Below are positions 26,385 through 36,562 of a stretch of DNA of 64,000 nt, in pieces; position 1 is the first letter of the stretch; the number at the start of each line of letters is the position of its first letter. The notes under the pieces were generated by a model. That model did no database searches. It was not told the DNA's origin and was given only the letters and a program-made list of their open reading frames with translations. Location of the stretch: contig NZ_JAAVUR010000019.1 of assembly GCF_018449545.1 (NCBI RefSeq), positions 22,524 through 86,523 on the forward strand, written 5' to 3'. The translations under genes and the position numbers were made by a program. Source of the DNA: Granulicella sp. dw_53 (GTDB lineage Bacteria > Acidobacteriota > Terriglobia > Terriglobales > Acidobacteriaceae).

Positions 26385-27634
26385 AGTGAAATGATCGAAC
26401 CCAAATCGAAGATTCCAACCGATCCAATGACTTCCTAACTCTGCGCGAAAAAGGTGAACATATGAGAAGCATAATACCCCTCCACATCGACACGCCGTCG
26501 TTTGTAGCGCCAGCCTTCTGCCCTTAACGATGCAATGCAGCTCCACTTGAGCGTAAGCTGTAAAGTGCCTATTCGCTTGCGGGCGTGCTCTTTGTACATA
26601 CTCGGAAGTTTTCCAGTTGAGGACATATGTATCACTTCTTCGAATGGACGTTCTCCGATTGCCAAGGTCGGGATTTTGGGGAATGTCTCAAATGACAGCA
26701 CGCTATTGGGATAGGTCTCAACCTTGGTTCGTGAGTATTAGCGCGGCGTACTGATCCGCTTTCACGACATTCGCCAAGGTTGTTTTTATCTTTGGGAAGA
26801 CTGCCTGAACGGCCAGGCCCTGAGCTCAATCCCTGTTCACGACTTTGTACGTGTAAGTGACACGCTTGCGCCCACACTCGGTTTGGCTCAGTCCGCCTCA
26901 CTATGTAATCGACCGACTTCTGCCCGAACCAAAGCTCAGGCCCGACATCGAAAAATACGAGAACTCACGGCTTTGCGGACTCCATTGATATCTTCGCCGG
27001 TTTTTACTGCACTCTGCGAGATCGGCTCCAAACTTTTCAGAAGTTTGTCAGGTCATGGAGTGATTCAGCAAAAGTTCCAGTTCGTAACGGTATTACCAAT
27101 ACGAATCGTCAAACATTCGCCTCAATGACCGGAGTTCGGCGGTCGTTCGGGACCAAACTATGGCGGTCGATTACTATGTTGACCCTATTCACACAAGAAG
27201 AACGGAGTGAAGATTCGTACCTAGATATGTCTGATGATCTTCTTTGTCTTTATATTTACTTGGATAAGGATGGCTCCTATTTCTCTACCGAAGTAGGATG
27301 TTCCTAAAGGCAAACATGTTGCTGCCGGAGAAGATTAGAGCAGCCCTATGGCAAATGGCGGAGAGTGGCGATGACGTCACGCGGCTCCCGTGCCTCATTC
27401 GGTCGCCGAACTTCGTTGAGGAGCTTTAAGCACCCTCGAGAGCTTTCCTGCTTCCAAGTAGGCTTCCGTCAGATTTGGACGATGAAGCATATTTCTATCA
27501 ACCACTATAGGTTCTATTGCTGCAAAGTTGAATTGACTCACCGGCTACAAAGTAGAGCTCTACAGGTGGAGCCTTGAGCGCAAAGGGGGTGGGGTATCCA
27601 AGACACCCCGCCCTTCGGACGCACGTTCTCCTTC
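26385..27634. other. no gene recognised
   Basis: About 1250 bases with many short frames on both strands but no recognisable protein. A GC-rich imperfect hairpin (GGGTGGGGT 27587-27595 with ACCCCGCCC 27605-27613, one G-T pair) lies near the end. It lacks a T-tract, so I do not call it a terminator. Confidence 0.4.
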
Positions 27635-27943
27635 TCATAATCCGCTTCGCTCTGAGAATAAGGGTGTCGCGTGAAGAATACGCTTGACGAGGAGTAAGTA
27701 ATTTACTATCAGTTGGTTGCCGAAGCCTAAGACTCGCGACAATTTTGCAACGGCCATTGCAAAATTGGCACTGACGATGTCGGTGTTAGAAATTATCATT
27801 TGAGTAGTTGAGCGCAGATCCTGAAAGCTCAGCGTCGTCTCGTCGAAAGATCGGGACTCATCCCCTAGCCTACACTCCGACTTGTGAGGAATGTGGTCAT
27901 TGAGGACCGTTAATTCGAGAAATACCACTTTCTGGTGCTTCAA
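27635..27943 (-). CDS. hypothetical protein
   Basis: A 102-residue frame with mixed strand and helix character (VVFLELTVLNDHIPHKSECR, then ANFAMAVAKLSRVLGFGNQL). The family is not recognised. It stands alone between the PEP-CTERM run and the GH16-like gene and could be spurious. Confidence 0.3.
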   Translation of the reverse strand: MKHQKVVFLELTVLNDHIPHKSECRLGDESRSFDETTLSFQDLRSTTQMIISNTDIVSANFAMAVAKLSRVLGFGNQLIVNYLLLVKRILHATPLFSERSGL

Positions 27944-28001
27944 ATCGATTCTCGGGAATGTAATTCTTTCAGCAAGCTGTCGATAGCCGAATGGGGAGTT
28001 T

Positions 28002-29123
28002 ATGAGACTTCTAAACAGTATGGCGCCTCGACCTGAAAAGCTGATTAGGAGGCTTCGCCAGTTAAGCGCATCTCTTCAGACCGCATTTACCCCAGCTCTT
28101 CTTTCCGGGGCACTCGTGCTTGCCGTGGGCTGTCATCCTTCTGATCAACCACCCAAGCCTTCCATCGTCTTTACACATATCCCCCCTGTTGGCGGGGGGC
28201 CTGAGTTCCTCGATCGTATTAGTGGGCGTGTTGTAAATGCCGGACCTGGCACACGAATCTTTCTCTACGCGTTGAGCAAAGACACATGGTGGATTCAACC
28301 GTTTCGGGGTCATGCGCCTACAGAGATCGCAGGCGATGGGAGTTGGGAGAACGCAACCCATCTGGGCACAGACTATGCCGCTCTGCTGGTCGCTCCAGGG
28401 TTCCAGCCGACGGCCAAACTCTCTGCGTTGCCTTCAACAAACGGCAATGTCCTGGCTGTCGCAATTACAAAGGCGTCTTCCGAGGCGCTACCAGATCCGA
28501 AGGTCATTCATTTCAGTGGCTATGACTGGAGAGTACGCTACTCTCCGAACATTCGCGGAGGAGAGCTTTGCGATTACGAGCCTTCCAATGTATGGGTGGA
28601 TGATCGAGGCTATCTTCACTTGCTGATGGGCCAAGAGGGAAGTCATTGGCATTGTGCAGGAATCAGCTTGACGCGCAGTCTTGGCTACGGAACCTACCGG
28701 TTTGTCATTTCAGACAGCGCTAACCTTCCATCCTCTGCCGTTTTTACTATGTTTATCCAGGATCAGGAAACTGCTGGAGCCGAGATGGATATTGAACTAA
28801 GCCGATGGGGTAAGGCTCAGAACCGGAATGCCGATTATGTCGTACAGCCCTACTACATTCCCGAGAATACAGTACACTTCGAGATTCCGGCGGGTCCGAT
28901 GATACATGTGCTGCGATGGGAGCCCAGTAGCGTCGCGTTCAAATCTTTTGCTGGGGATTCTGTTGCTCCTCGCGCAATCGTGATGGATCATGTATTCAAG
29001 TCTGGCGTACCGGTACCAGCAAGGGAACGGCTTCATATGGCTTTCTATGATTTCCATCATTCTCAAAGCGGGTTGCAGCATCCAGTCGAAATCGTGGTTA
29101 AGAGGTTCGAATATCTACCGTGA
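28002..29123 (+). CDS. GH16-like lipoprotein
   Basis: A 373-residue protein with a long N-terminus, then a lipoprotein-type signal (GALVLAVGCHPSD, lipobox Cys near residue 44) and a GH16-like concanavalin fold. The catalytic ExDxE motif of GH16 enzymes appears as AEMDIELSRWG (Glu261, Asp263, Glu265), and the preceding strands (YGTYRFVIS, SSAVFTMFIQ) fit. Family members cut beta-1,3/1,4-glucans, agar, carrageenan or other galactans. The substrate here is open. The 3' end overlaps the start of the sensor kinase, so the two genes are probably co-transcribed. Confidence 0.7.
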   Translation: MRLLNSMAPRPEKLIRRLRQLSASLQTAFTPALLSGALVLAVGCHPSDQPPKPSIVFTHIPPVGGGPEFLDRISGRVVNAGPGTRIFLYALSKDTWWIQPFRGHAPTEIAGDGSWENATHLGTDYAALLVAPGFQPTAKLSALPSTNGNVLAVAITKASSEALPDPKVIHFSGYDWRVRYSPNIRGGELCDYEPSNVWVDDRGYLHLLMGQEGSHWHCAGISLTRSLGYGTYRFVISDSANLPSSAVFTMFIQDQETAGAEMDIELSRWGKAQNRNADYVVQPYYIPENTVHFEIPAGPMIHVLRWEPSSVAFKSFAGDSVAPRAIVMDHVFKSGVPVPARERLHMAFYDFHHSQSGLQHPVEIVVKRFEYLP

Positions 29124-32100
29124 TCGTGTCGGGGCTAAGCGCGTCCTCTTCGGGATCGCTGCTGTTCTAGCCTTCTGCCTCTGGACACCTGCGTTTGCCT
29201 TAAATGGTAATCGGGCGCTTGAGCAGTACGTACATAGTGCGTGGGGGGCCGATAAGGGCTACACCTTTGGAACCGTCTATGCGATCGCTCAATCTCCCGG
29301 CGGATACCTTTGGTTGGGTACGGAACGTGGACTTGTTCGCTTCGACGGCTCCGAATTCACTCCGATCGAGCTTTCCTTACCAGATCGCAGTTCATTAGGC
29401 GCGGTTCGCGGACTCGTAGTAGACACAGAGGGAAACCTTTGGGTTCGTCTTGACGGTCCTCGTCTACTTAGATACCGCGACGGCTTGTTCGAAGACGCCG
29501 TGCAGAAGTTTGATATCCACGAAGCGTTCTTCACGGCGATGTCACGGAACGACGCCGGTAACTTGCTCCTCTGGGGCCCGCAAAATAAGACTCTTCGCTT
29601 TCAGAATGGCCAGTTTCAACGCATCTTTCCGCGGGACGGGATCGACGGCATAGTAATCTCCCTTCTTGAAACTTTACCCGACGTATTATGGCTTGGTGCA
29701 CGAGACGCAGGTCTATACAAGATTGAGAATGGCAAGTTTACCAAGGTGTTGTCAGAGCTGCGATTGCATAGTGTGAATGCTCTTGCCCCTTCGGAACATG
29801 GAGGCGTTTGGATTGGCTCGGAGAGCGGACTCCATCTTTGGGAGAGTGGCGCCTCGGTTGGCCTGAAACTTCCTGAACTGCTGCAGAAAGCACAGGTTTT
29901 TGCCCTCGTGCGGGACCATAACCATAACTTGTGGGTAGGAACGGACGCTGGGCTCTACCGGATCGATCCCGAACGCCGCACTGTGACTGGATTTTACCGT
30001 AATCCGGGTGACCCCAGCATTTCCTCTATTTATGAGGATAACGAAGGTGAACTCTGGTTTGCCGGCTCCCGCGGTATAGAACGTTTGCGCGATGGTATGT
30101 TCACATCGTTTTCGCCGCAGGAGACAGTGCTCAAAGACGTCGGTGGTCCTGTATATGCCGACGATGCTGGACATACATGGTTTGCTCCGATTTCGGGAGG
30201 ACTTTTCTGTGTGGAGAACGGTGCAGTAAAGCGCATAGCTATACCAAGCCTTGGCAACGACGTCATTTATTCGATCGATGGCGGCGGAGGCGAACTTTGG
30301 CTGGGCAGACAACAGGGAGGTCTGACCAAGCTCACTCGGAAGGGTAATCAGTGGCAGGCTCGAACGTTCACTGAAAAAGACGGCTTAGCGCAAAACAGCG
30401 TTTATACCGTTACTCGTACGCGGGACGGAACTGTCTGGGCTGGTACCGTGAGCGGAGGTGTAAGTGCCCTGCGTCATGGACAATTCATGACCTACACCAT
30501 CAACAATGGCCTTCAATCCAACGCCATTTTTTCGTCTTTGGAAGCCACCGATAAAACAATGTGGTTCGCTTTGCCCAGCGGGCTGGTTTCCTTTGATGGT
30601 GATCGTTGGCTTACTCACAAGGCAGCGGACAATGAACCGGTCGTGAACATAAGGACACTTTTTGAGGATTCAGGCCACGTTCTATGGATTGGAACATCTC
30701 ATGGGCTGGCGCGCCTGGGTGGCGACCACATCGAAATATTACACGCTCTTCCGCAGGTATTTAACGAGGAGATACTTAGCATAGGGCAGGATGCCCAAGG
30801 TTTCTTATGGGCTGTGACGGATCAGCATGTTCTGCAGATCGATCGAACAAAATTGTTGTCCGGAACCCTCAAGGACGAAGATGTGTTGAGCTACGGTGCG
30901 GATGATGGACTGACTGAAACAGAGGGAGTAAGACGGCATCGTTCACTCGTTTCAGACTCGTCCGGGCACATATGGCTCTCATTGTTACATTCGGTTGCGG
31001 TCGCAGATGTGAGAGAGGCTGTGGGCTATCGCCGTCAGGTCGGCGTTCGAATTGAATCGATTTCGACTGAAGGTGGGAGCTCGCAATCGAAAGAGATCCA
31101 AAATTTATCGTCGGATACACGCAGCATTACGTTTCGATATGCGGGAACGAACCTTATGATGCCGCAGCGTACACAGTTTCGGTATCGCCTCGATGGCTTA
31201 GATCACAATTGGAGCGCTGGCGGCTCGTCCCGTCAGGTCGTCTTCGAGTCCTTGGCGCCCGGCAGCTATACGTTTCGCATTGTGGCATCCAATGCACTCG
31301 GAATTTGGGATGGTCCTGAGAATGACATCGCCTTCAAGGTTCGACCTGCATTTTGGCAGACCTGGTATTTCCGAGTACTGATCGTTTTGGTGCTAGTGGT
31401 CTTCGCCATCGTGCTGTATCGAATTCGTTTGATGCAGATCACTGGCCAACTTAATAGACGTTTTCAAGATCGGCTTGCCGAACGTGCCCGAATCGCCCAA
31501 GACCTACACGACACATTGCTGCAGGGGGTTATAAGTGCTTCCATGCAGATCGATGTCGTACAAGACTACTTGCCACAAGAATCACCGGCAAGGCCCATGT
31601 TGAGCCGCGTTTTGCATCTGATGCGTCAAGTAACCGAAGAAGGCAGAGAGGCGTTACGCGGCCTTCGCACGATTGACAACTCCGTGAGTCTTGAAACCGC
31701 GTTCAGAAGGTTGGCAAGCGAGATCGTTCCCTCCGTAACCTCCGAAAGCCTCGTCTATGTTGAAGGCCAGAATCGCGCACTGAAGACGGCTGTGTTTGAC
31801 GAGGTATATCGGATAGGCCGTGAGGCCTACATCAACGCTGTCGCCCACGCCCGGTCCACTCGCATCGAGATCAGGGTTGAATACGGGCTACGAGGATTCC
31901 GTCTGCTTGTCAGGGATAACGGTTGCGGAATTGACGCGGAAGCACTTAAGAACGGCCGTGCGGATCATTGGGGGTTGGCCGGCATGAGAGAACGTGCCGA
32001 AGCAATAGGCTCGATCTTAACCATACATACCCGTACTCCCCGGGGCACAGATGTGGAGCTTCGCGTTCCGGCTACAATTGCCTATTCTCTCGCGAGTTCT

Positions 32101-32175
32101 CGACGCACCCTCTGGCCATGGAGAATTCGGAGGCATTATCCTGAGTCTGAGGAAGAGGGACCGCAGTCGCGATGA
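29047..32175 (+). CDS. propeller/Y_Y_Y sensor histidine kinase
   Basis: The kinase is about 1042 residues long from ATG 29047. An ATG at 28990 is also in frame, and no start codon exists after the upstream stop at 29123 before the signal segment, so an overlap of at least 77 bases seems real. Domain order is: signal/TM segment (VLFGIAAVLAFCLW); a two-component-regulator beta-propeller of repeats such as YLWLGTERGLVRFDG, LWVGTDAGLYRID and ELWFAGSRGIERL; a Y_Y_Y domain ending LAPGSYTFRIVASN; one membrane helix (VLIVLVLVVFAIVLYRI); a HisKA_3 domain with ARIAQDLHDTLLQG (His821); and an ATPase domain with DNGCGID and GLAGMRERAEAIG. It senses a periplasmic signal, probably a glycan fragment, and phosphorylates the adjacent regulator. 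Confidence 0.85.
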   Translation: MISIILKAGCSIQSKSWLRGSNIYRDRVGAKRVLFGIAAVLAFCLWTPAFALNGNRALEQYVHSAWGADKGYTFGTVYAIAQSPGGYLWLGTERGLVRFDGSEFTPIELSLPDRSSLGAVRGLVVDTEGNLWVRLDGPRLLRYRDGLFEDAVQKFDIHEAFFTAMSRNDAGNLLLWGPQNKTLRFQNGQFQRIFPRDGIDGIVISLLETLPDVLWLGARDAGLYKIENGKFTKVLSELRLHSVNALAPSEHGGVWIGSESGLHLWESGASVGLKLPELLQKAQVFALVRDHNHNLWVGTDAGLYRIDPERRTVTGFYRNPGDPSISSIYEDNEGELWFAGSRGIERLRDGMFTSFSPQETVLKDVGGPVYADDAGHTWFAPISGGLFCVENGAVKRIAIPSLGNDVIYSIDGGGGELWLGRQQGGLTKLTRKGNQWQARTFTEKDGLAQNSVYTVTRTRDGTVWAGTVSGGVSALRHGQFMTYTINNGLQSNAIFSSLEATDKTMWFALPSGLVSFDGDRWLTHKAADNEPVVNIRTLFEDSGHVLWIGTSHGLARLGGDHIEILHALPQVFNEEILSIGQDAQGFLWAVTDQHVLQIDRTKLLSGTLKDEDVLSYGADDGLTETEGVRRHRSLVSDSSGHIWLSLLHSVAVADVREAVGYRRQVGVRIESISTEGGSSQSKEIQNLSSDTRSITFRYAGTNLMMPQRTQFRYRLDGLDHNWSAGGSSRQVVFESLAPGSYTFRIVASNALGIWDGPENDIAFKVRPAFWQTWYFRVLIVLVLVVFAIVLYRIRLMQITGQLNRRFQDRLAERARIAQDLHDTLLQGVISASMQIDVVQDYLPQESPARPMLSRVLHLMRQVTEEGREALRGLRTIDNSVSLETAFRRLASEIVPSVTSESLVYVEGQNRALKTAVFDEVYRIGREAYINAVAHARSTRIEIRVEYGLRGFRLLVRDNGCGIDAEALKNGRADHWGLAGMRERAEAIGSILTIHTRTPRGTDVELRVPATIAYSLASSRRTLWPWRIRRHYPESEEEGPQSR

Positions 32176-32804
32176 CAATGCAATCCGCCTCAATCCGAGT
32201 CTTGTGCGTCGATGATCACCCGGCCATGCGGGAAGGTATTGCGGCCTATATTCGCAATGCGGAGGATATGGAGTTGGTCGCGGAGGCTGTGAATGGACGA
32301 GAAGCGATTGAGCAGTATCGAATATTTCAGCCAGACGTAACTCTGATGGACCTCCGTCTGCCCGACATTAGTGGCGTAGAGGCGATGCTCGCGATCCGGA
32401 GAGAGTTCGGGTATGCACGGATTATCATGCTGACGACCTTCGATGGCGACGCGGACATTCGACGTGCCCTCGAAGCCGGCGCACAATCGTACCTATTGAA
32501 AACAATGCCTCGCTTAGAGCTTCTGGAAACGATCCGTAAGGTCCACGTAGGGAAACGGCATGTGCCCCTCGAGGTTGCTGCTCAGCTTGCACAACATTTG
32601 GGACAGGTTCTTCTGACCCGTAGAGAGGTCGAAGTTCTTGAAAAGATCGCAGATGGAAATCGCAATATCGATATTGCTGCGATGCTCTTCATTAGCGAAG
32701 AGACGGTGAAAGGTCACATAAAGCACATCATGGAAAAACTGGGAGCTAACGACCGGACTGAAGCGGTTGCCATCGGTGTTCGTCGCGGCATCATTCGGCT
32801 CTAA
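32172..32804 (+). CDS. NarL/LuxR-type response regulator
   Basis: A 210-residue protein whose start overlaps the kinase stop by 4 bases (ATGA), indicating translational coupling. The receiver domain has the acidic pair VDDHP and the phosphoacceptor Asp60 in LMDLRLPDI. The conserved Thr lies in MLTTFDGD and the Lys in YLLKTMPR. The C-terminal LuxR helix-turn-helix reads LTRREVEVLEKIADGNRNID, then AAMLFISEETVKGHIKHIM. It is the cognate partner of the propeller kinase. Its targets may include the GH16-like gene just upstream. Confidence 0.9.
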   Translation: MTMQSASIRVLCVDDHPAMREGIAAYIRNAEDMELVAEAVNGREAIEQYRIFQPDVTLMDLRLPDISGVEAMLAIRREFGYARIIMLTTFDGDADIRRALEAGAQSYLLKTMPRLELLETIRKVHVGKRHVPLEVAAQLAQHLGQVLLTRREVEVLEKIADGNRNIDIAAMLFISEETVKGHIKHIMEKLGANDRTEAVAIGVRRGIIRL

Positions 32805-33015
32805 ACCTCATGTAAATATCTCACCTTCGTCACCCATATCCCTCTTTCGAGGGATCCAACAGGCCCTTGACGTGGTGATAAGAAAACGCTTCTTCCCCGG
32901 TATAGCTCTTGTGTGCTGCACGGCGCATAGTAGTTTCGTCGGGTACCAAATCGTGTAAGTCGCTGGACCTAATTCGCTCGAATCGGTCGCAGTTGATAAC
33001 AACGACGGAGGTGAC

Positions 33016-33435
33016 ATGCCACGGACGTATGTGACCCTCACACTCGAGGATGCAAAACGAATACTGTCGGCTGGAGAAGCAAAGGCGATCAGCTTAGGCG
33101 TTCCTTACAACATCGCGGTGGTAGATGCTGGTGGCCATCTAGTGGCCTTTGTGCATCAGGATGGCTCGCTCATCGGCAGCATCGACCTCGCCATCGATAA
33201 GGCGGTGACCGCGAGAATCTTCGATAGACCGACTTCAGAGTTGGCGACGCTTGCGCAGTCAGGCAAACCCCTCTTTGGTATTCAGGAAAGTAATGCTGGT
33301 AAGGTCGTCATCTTCGGAGGTGGGCTTCCAGTCATTATCGCCGGCAAGATTGTCGGCGCCGTGGGAGCCAGCGCAGGAACTGTCGAGCAGGACATCATGG
33401 TTGCCAAGGCCGCGATAGGCGCTTTGGTCGCCTGA
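33016..33435 (+). CDS. GlcG/HbpS-family protein
   Basis: A 139-residue protein with GGAGG about 6 bases upstream of the ATG. The sequence fits the GlcG/HbpS (DUF336) fold: TLEDAKRILSAGEAKA, YNIAVVDAGGHLVAFVHQDG, and a C-terminal VGAVGASAGTVEQDI (the family's GAIGVSGGxxxQD). Members bind heme or corrinoids or accompany glycolate or diol metabolism, and many have unknown function. The PfpI-like gene follows after 70 bases on the same strand. Confidence 0.8.
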   Translation: MPRTYVTLTLEDAKRILSAGEAKAISLGVPYNIAVVDAGGHLVAFVHQDGSLIGSIDLAIDKAVTARIFDRPTSELATLAQSGKPLFGIQESNAGKVVIFGGGLPVIIAGKIVGAVGASAGTVEQDIMVAKAAIGALVA

Positions 33436-33505
33436 CAGGGCCCTCAGATAGCTCGCCTTATCTGTCAATAATGTTCTAACCAATCCAAAGATGAAGGAGC
33501 ACATC

Positions 33506-34234
33506 ATGTCGAAGAGTCTTCCCCGTAAGGCCATTATTGCCATCTCTAGCTTTCGCGGGGCCATCTATCCAGGTGGCCACGAAACAGGGCTGTTTTTTGT
33601 CGAGGCTCTGCATCCATTTGAGGTCTTGGTCGCTGCGGGCTTTGAAGTAGATTTGGCCTCCGAAACCGGTACCTTTGGTCTCGATTTTAATTCGCTGCAG
33701 TCGCCGTTCCTCGCGGGAAGTGACAAAGCGGTCTACAACAATCCCAACCATCCATTCATGGTGAAGCTAAACTCTCAACTCAAGAAAGCTTCGGACCTGA
33801 AGAGGGGAGAGTACGGGGTCTTCTTCGCATCTGCCGGCCACGCGGCGCTATACGACTACCCGACCGCAAAGGGGCTGCAAACGATTGCTGCTGACGTTTG
33901 GGATCGTGGGGGCATCGTTGGTGCTATTTGTCATGGGCCGGCGATCATGCCAGGAATCATCGACACCAAGACAGGCAAGTCGATCATTGAGGGTAGGACT
34001 GTAACCGGATTCACCATCGAAGGCGAACTCATCTTCAATATTCTCGACAAGCTGAGAGAAGACAAGGTGATCCCGATTGTAGAGGCTGTCACTGCCGTTG
34101 GAGCGTATTACAGCACTTCGATGAATGCTTTCGACGATTACTCAGTCACCTCAGGTCGCGTTGTGACGGGGACGAATCCGCAGAGTGGGCGTAGTGCTGC
34201 GGAAAGGATCGTGAGGCTGTTCGATAGTATGTGA
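33506..34234 (+). CDS. DJ-1/PfpI-family protein (Hsp31-like)
   Basis: A 242-residue protein. ATG 33506 is preferred over 33491 because GAAGGAG (33493-33499) then stands 6 bases upstream. The nucleophile elbow reads VGAICHGPAIMPG (Cys142), with GGHETG near the N-terminus and FASAGHAALYDYP before the elbow, as in Hsp31-like glyoxalase III/deglycase proteins. Such proteins detoxify methylglyoxal or act as chaperones. The ADH and GlcG neighbours suggest a small carbonyl-stress group. A 34-bp gapped hairpin follows the stop. Confidence 0.8.
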   Translation: MSKSLPRKAIIAISSFRGAIYPGGHETGLFFVEALHPFEVLVAAGFEVDLASETGTFGLDFNSLQSPFLAGSDKAVYNNPNHPFMVKLNSQLKKASDLKRGEYGVFFASAGHAALYDYPTAKGLQTIAADVWDRGGIVGAICHGPAIMPGIIDTKTGKSIIEGRTVTGFTIEGELIFNILDKLREDKVIPIVEAVTAVGAYYSTSMNAFDDYSVTSGRVVTGTNPQSGRSAAERIVRLFDSM

Positions 34235-34285
34235 CGGCTCTGAGTGAGTGGGGCTCCGACCTTCTGTGTGGAATGCTCAGAGCCG
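34235..34285 (+). terminator. possible terminator or stem-loop after the PfpI gene
   Basis: A perfect 10-bp inverted repeat, CGGCTCTGAG (34235-34244) with CTCAGAGCCG (34276-34285), begins 1 base after the stop codon. It has a long 31-base loop and a modest CCTCTTT tract behind it. Confidence 0.45.
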
Positions 34286-34583
34286 CCTCTTTGCGAGTCC
34301 GGCGGCTTGCGAAACAAGCACATTCTTATCCCTGCACGTCTCGTCGAGAATGTACCCGCTTCGTCGCAATCTCGTTTTGATCTCCACCAATCGGATTATT
34401 TTCGTTCTTATGATTGGCGCTCAGGTATGGATCAAAATCCCACTGGGGATTTCGGGGATGAACATCACTGATCCATTGTTTATCGGAACATTATCGTGGC
34501 TTCGCACTTTGAAGACTGACTAAGCCACTTCCGACTCAATTAAATTGGCAACCGATGGAGTGAACTTTGAAGGAGGAATAAAA

Positions 34584-35693
34584 ATGCTCGCTGCGAGAAT
34601 GCATAACTACAAACAGCCCTTAGTGCTCGAAGAGGTAAAGATTCCGGAGATATCTCCCGACCAGGTTCTAGTGAGAGTCGGAGGAGCCGGAATGTGTCGT
34701 TCAGACGTACAACTCATTGACGGCTACTTCCGAGAGGCCGTGGAATTAAAATTCCCCATAACGCCGGGGCACGAGATAGCCGGTTTGGTGGAAGCGATTG
34801 GCGATCGCGTGCCCGAGATGGCTCACCTGGCCGTTGGAGATCAGGTGGCCGTTTCAGCGGGCTGGGGCGACGGAATATGTCGCCAATGCCGCCTTGGGAA
34901 TGAGCAGCTCTGTGAACATGGGGGGTGGCCGGGGTTTGGACCTCCAGGGGGTTACGCCGAGTTCATCCCCGTACCCTATCGACAACTCGTCCGCGTCGAA
35001 CATAGGTTGAAGTGGGATGAACTCGCGCCGTTGACAGATGCGGGGGTGACACCATATCGCGGAATCAAGAAACTGCGAGCCGCGGGTGCGCTTGGACCGG
35101 ATCGAGTGATGGCGATTTTTGGCGCAAGCGGACTTGGCAGCTATGCGGTGCAATACGCCAAGCTGCTCTCGTCCGGCGCTACCATCGTGGTGTTCGCTCG
35201 GAACGAAGAGAAGCTCGCGATCGCGAAGGAGCGGGGAGCGGACTTTACCATTAATACGCGCGGCAAATCTCTCAATGATCTCCAAGACGAGCTTCGCCGG
35301 CTCACGGGGAAACGCAAGCTGGATGCCGTGATCGATTGTGTCGGCGCAACAGAAACCATTCAAACTGGTTTCGGCTTACTTGGCACCGCCGGAGTATTTG
35401 TGTCCAATGGCCTGATCGGCAACAACATCGATATCCCTTTGTTTCCGCTTGTCTCCGGCGAGTTGACTTATCACGGTTCGTACTGGGCGAACTACAGCGA
35501 CTTGCAAGAAGTGTTGGCACTTGCGCAACAAGGGAAGATTCAGCATTCCATAACCAAAGTCCGGTTTGAGGACATTAACGAGAACCTAGAGATGCTTCGT
35601 GCCGGAGACATCATTGGACGCGCCGTAGTCGTATTTGACGTTGATGCGAAGACCTCTAACCGCAAAGACGCGAAAGAAACGGTGGCAGTCTGA
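34584..35693 (+). CDS. zinc-dependent alcohol dehydrogenase
   Basis: A 369-residue protein. ATG 34584 follows a strong AGGAGG (34571-34576). The GroES-like domain shows a catalytic-zinc Cys in GAGMCRSDVQLIDG and the HE pair in ITPGHEIAGLVE. The structural-zinc loop is reduced (GICRQCRLGNEQLCEHG has three of the usual four Cys). The Rossmann domain has IFGASGLGSYAVQYAK, and FARNEEKLAIAKERGAD follows. It would oxidise or reduce a small alcohol or aldehyde with NAD(P). It follows the GlcG and PfpI genes on the same strand, after a 350-base gap with a hairpin, so it probably has its own promoter. Confidence 0.85.
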   Translation: MLAARMHNYKQPLVLEEVKIPEISPDQVLVRVGGAGMCRSDVQLIDGYFREAVELKFPITPGHEIAGLVEAIGDRVPEMAHLAVGDQVAVSAGWGDGICRQCRLGNEQLCEHGGWPGFGPPGGYAEFIPVPYRQLVRVEHRLKWDELAPLTDAGVTPYRGIKKLRAAGALGPDRVMAIFGASGLGSYAVQYAKLLSSGATIVVFARNEEKLAIAKERGADFTINTRGKSLNDLQDELRRLTGKRKLDAVIDCVGATETIQTGFGLLGTAGVFVSNGLIGNNIDIPLFPLVSGELTYHGSYWANYSDLQEVLALAQQGKIQHSITKVRFEDINENLEMLRAGDIIGRAVVVFDVDAKTSNRKDAKETVAV

Positions 35694-35697
35694 GAAC

Positions 35698-35754
35698 CGA
35701 ATCGGATGAGTGCGCGAAACGCCACAGAGAGGGCGGTCAAGTTATTCGATAGCT
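35698..35754 (+). pseudogene. C-terminal scrap of a second PfpI-like gene
   Basis: A 19-residue stretch (PNRMSARNATERAVKLFDS) matches the end of the intact PfpI gene (NPQSGRSAAERIVRLFDS). It has no preceding domain in frame and begins 5 bases after the ADH stop codon. Confidence 0.4.
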
Positions 35755-36562
35755 GCGATCCAAGTATAAGTACCTGCTTATGCTGTTTGAGTTCATGTGA
35801 AAAACAGATTTCACGATTAAGCCCACTTTGAATGCCTCCGTCTTGTATGTCAGCCGAGAACATGGATTACAGCTAGCGAGCGGACCGAAGCGTGTCCGCC
35901 CTAGACTGATCAATTCGGCGTTCCACACAACCGGGTCGAGAGGCTTGGGGGAGGTTGTTGAGTGTTTGGACGGGATATTTTGAGGCTCGGGCCCTTCCCT
36001 TGGCACTGCTGTTGACTTGTACTATCTGCATGTGACGGAGGGTAACTCCGATTGCTATTTGGCGTGATAATTCAGAGTCTGTGGCATAGCCGATGTCGGC
36101 GCGGGCCAATGACGAGGCAGTCCCGCGCCGTTTCGACGACCGCTCGAAACCACATAAAGATGATGACGCTGAGAACTCTCTCGATCTGAGTCAGGAGTGG
36201 GAGTGAGTCGTCTAAAGTTTCCTCGTCTCATCCGATAGGACAGTTTGACATACAACTAGAGGGCTCTTGCGGCGAGTGTCTCGCTCGCTCAAGGAATGGA
36301 TGGCTGGTATGCTTTGCCCTTCTGTATCTCAGGAGGAAACGCTCGGCGATGGAGGTTAATCTGTGCCACTCGCGAGGCAGATGCCATACCATACGAGAAT
36401 AGCTAACCATTCCCAAGCACAGGCATCGCCGTGAAACCAATACGTCGGAACGTACTGGTCAGCCAATGCCGGAACGCTGAGGTTTAAGAGATATGACGTT
36501 CACACTCTGATGTGCCGGCGATCTTGCATCATAATAATCAGAAGAAACGGGGGACTGGAGAC
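35755..36562. other. no gene recognised
   Basis: About 800 bases with short frames only. I see no family resemblance, repeat or RNA gene. Confidence 0.4.

Noticed and set aside
27587..27613. GC-rich hairpin as terminator
   Set aside because: No T-tract and no gene directly upstream that it could serve.
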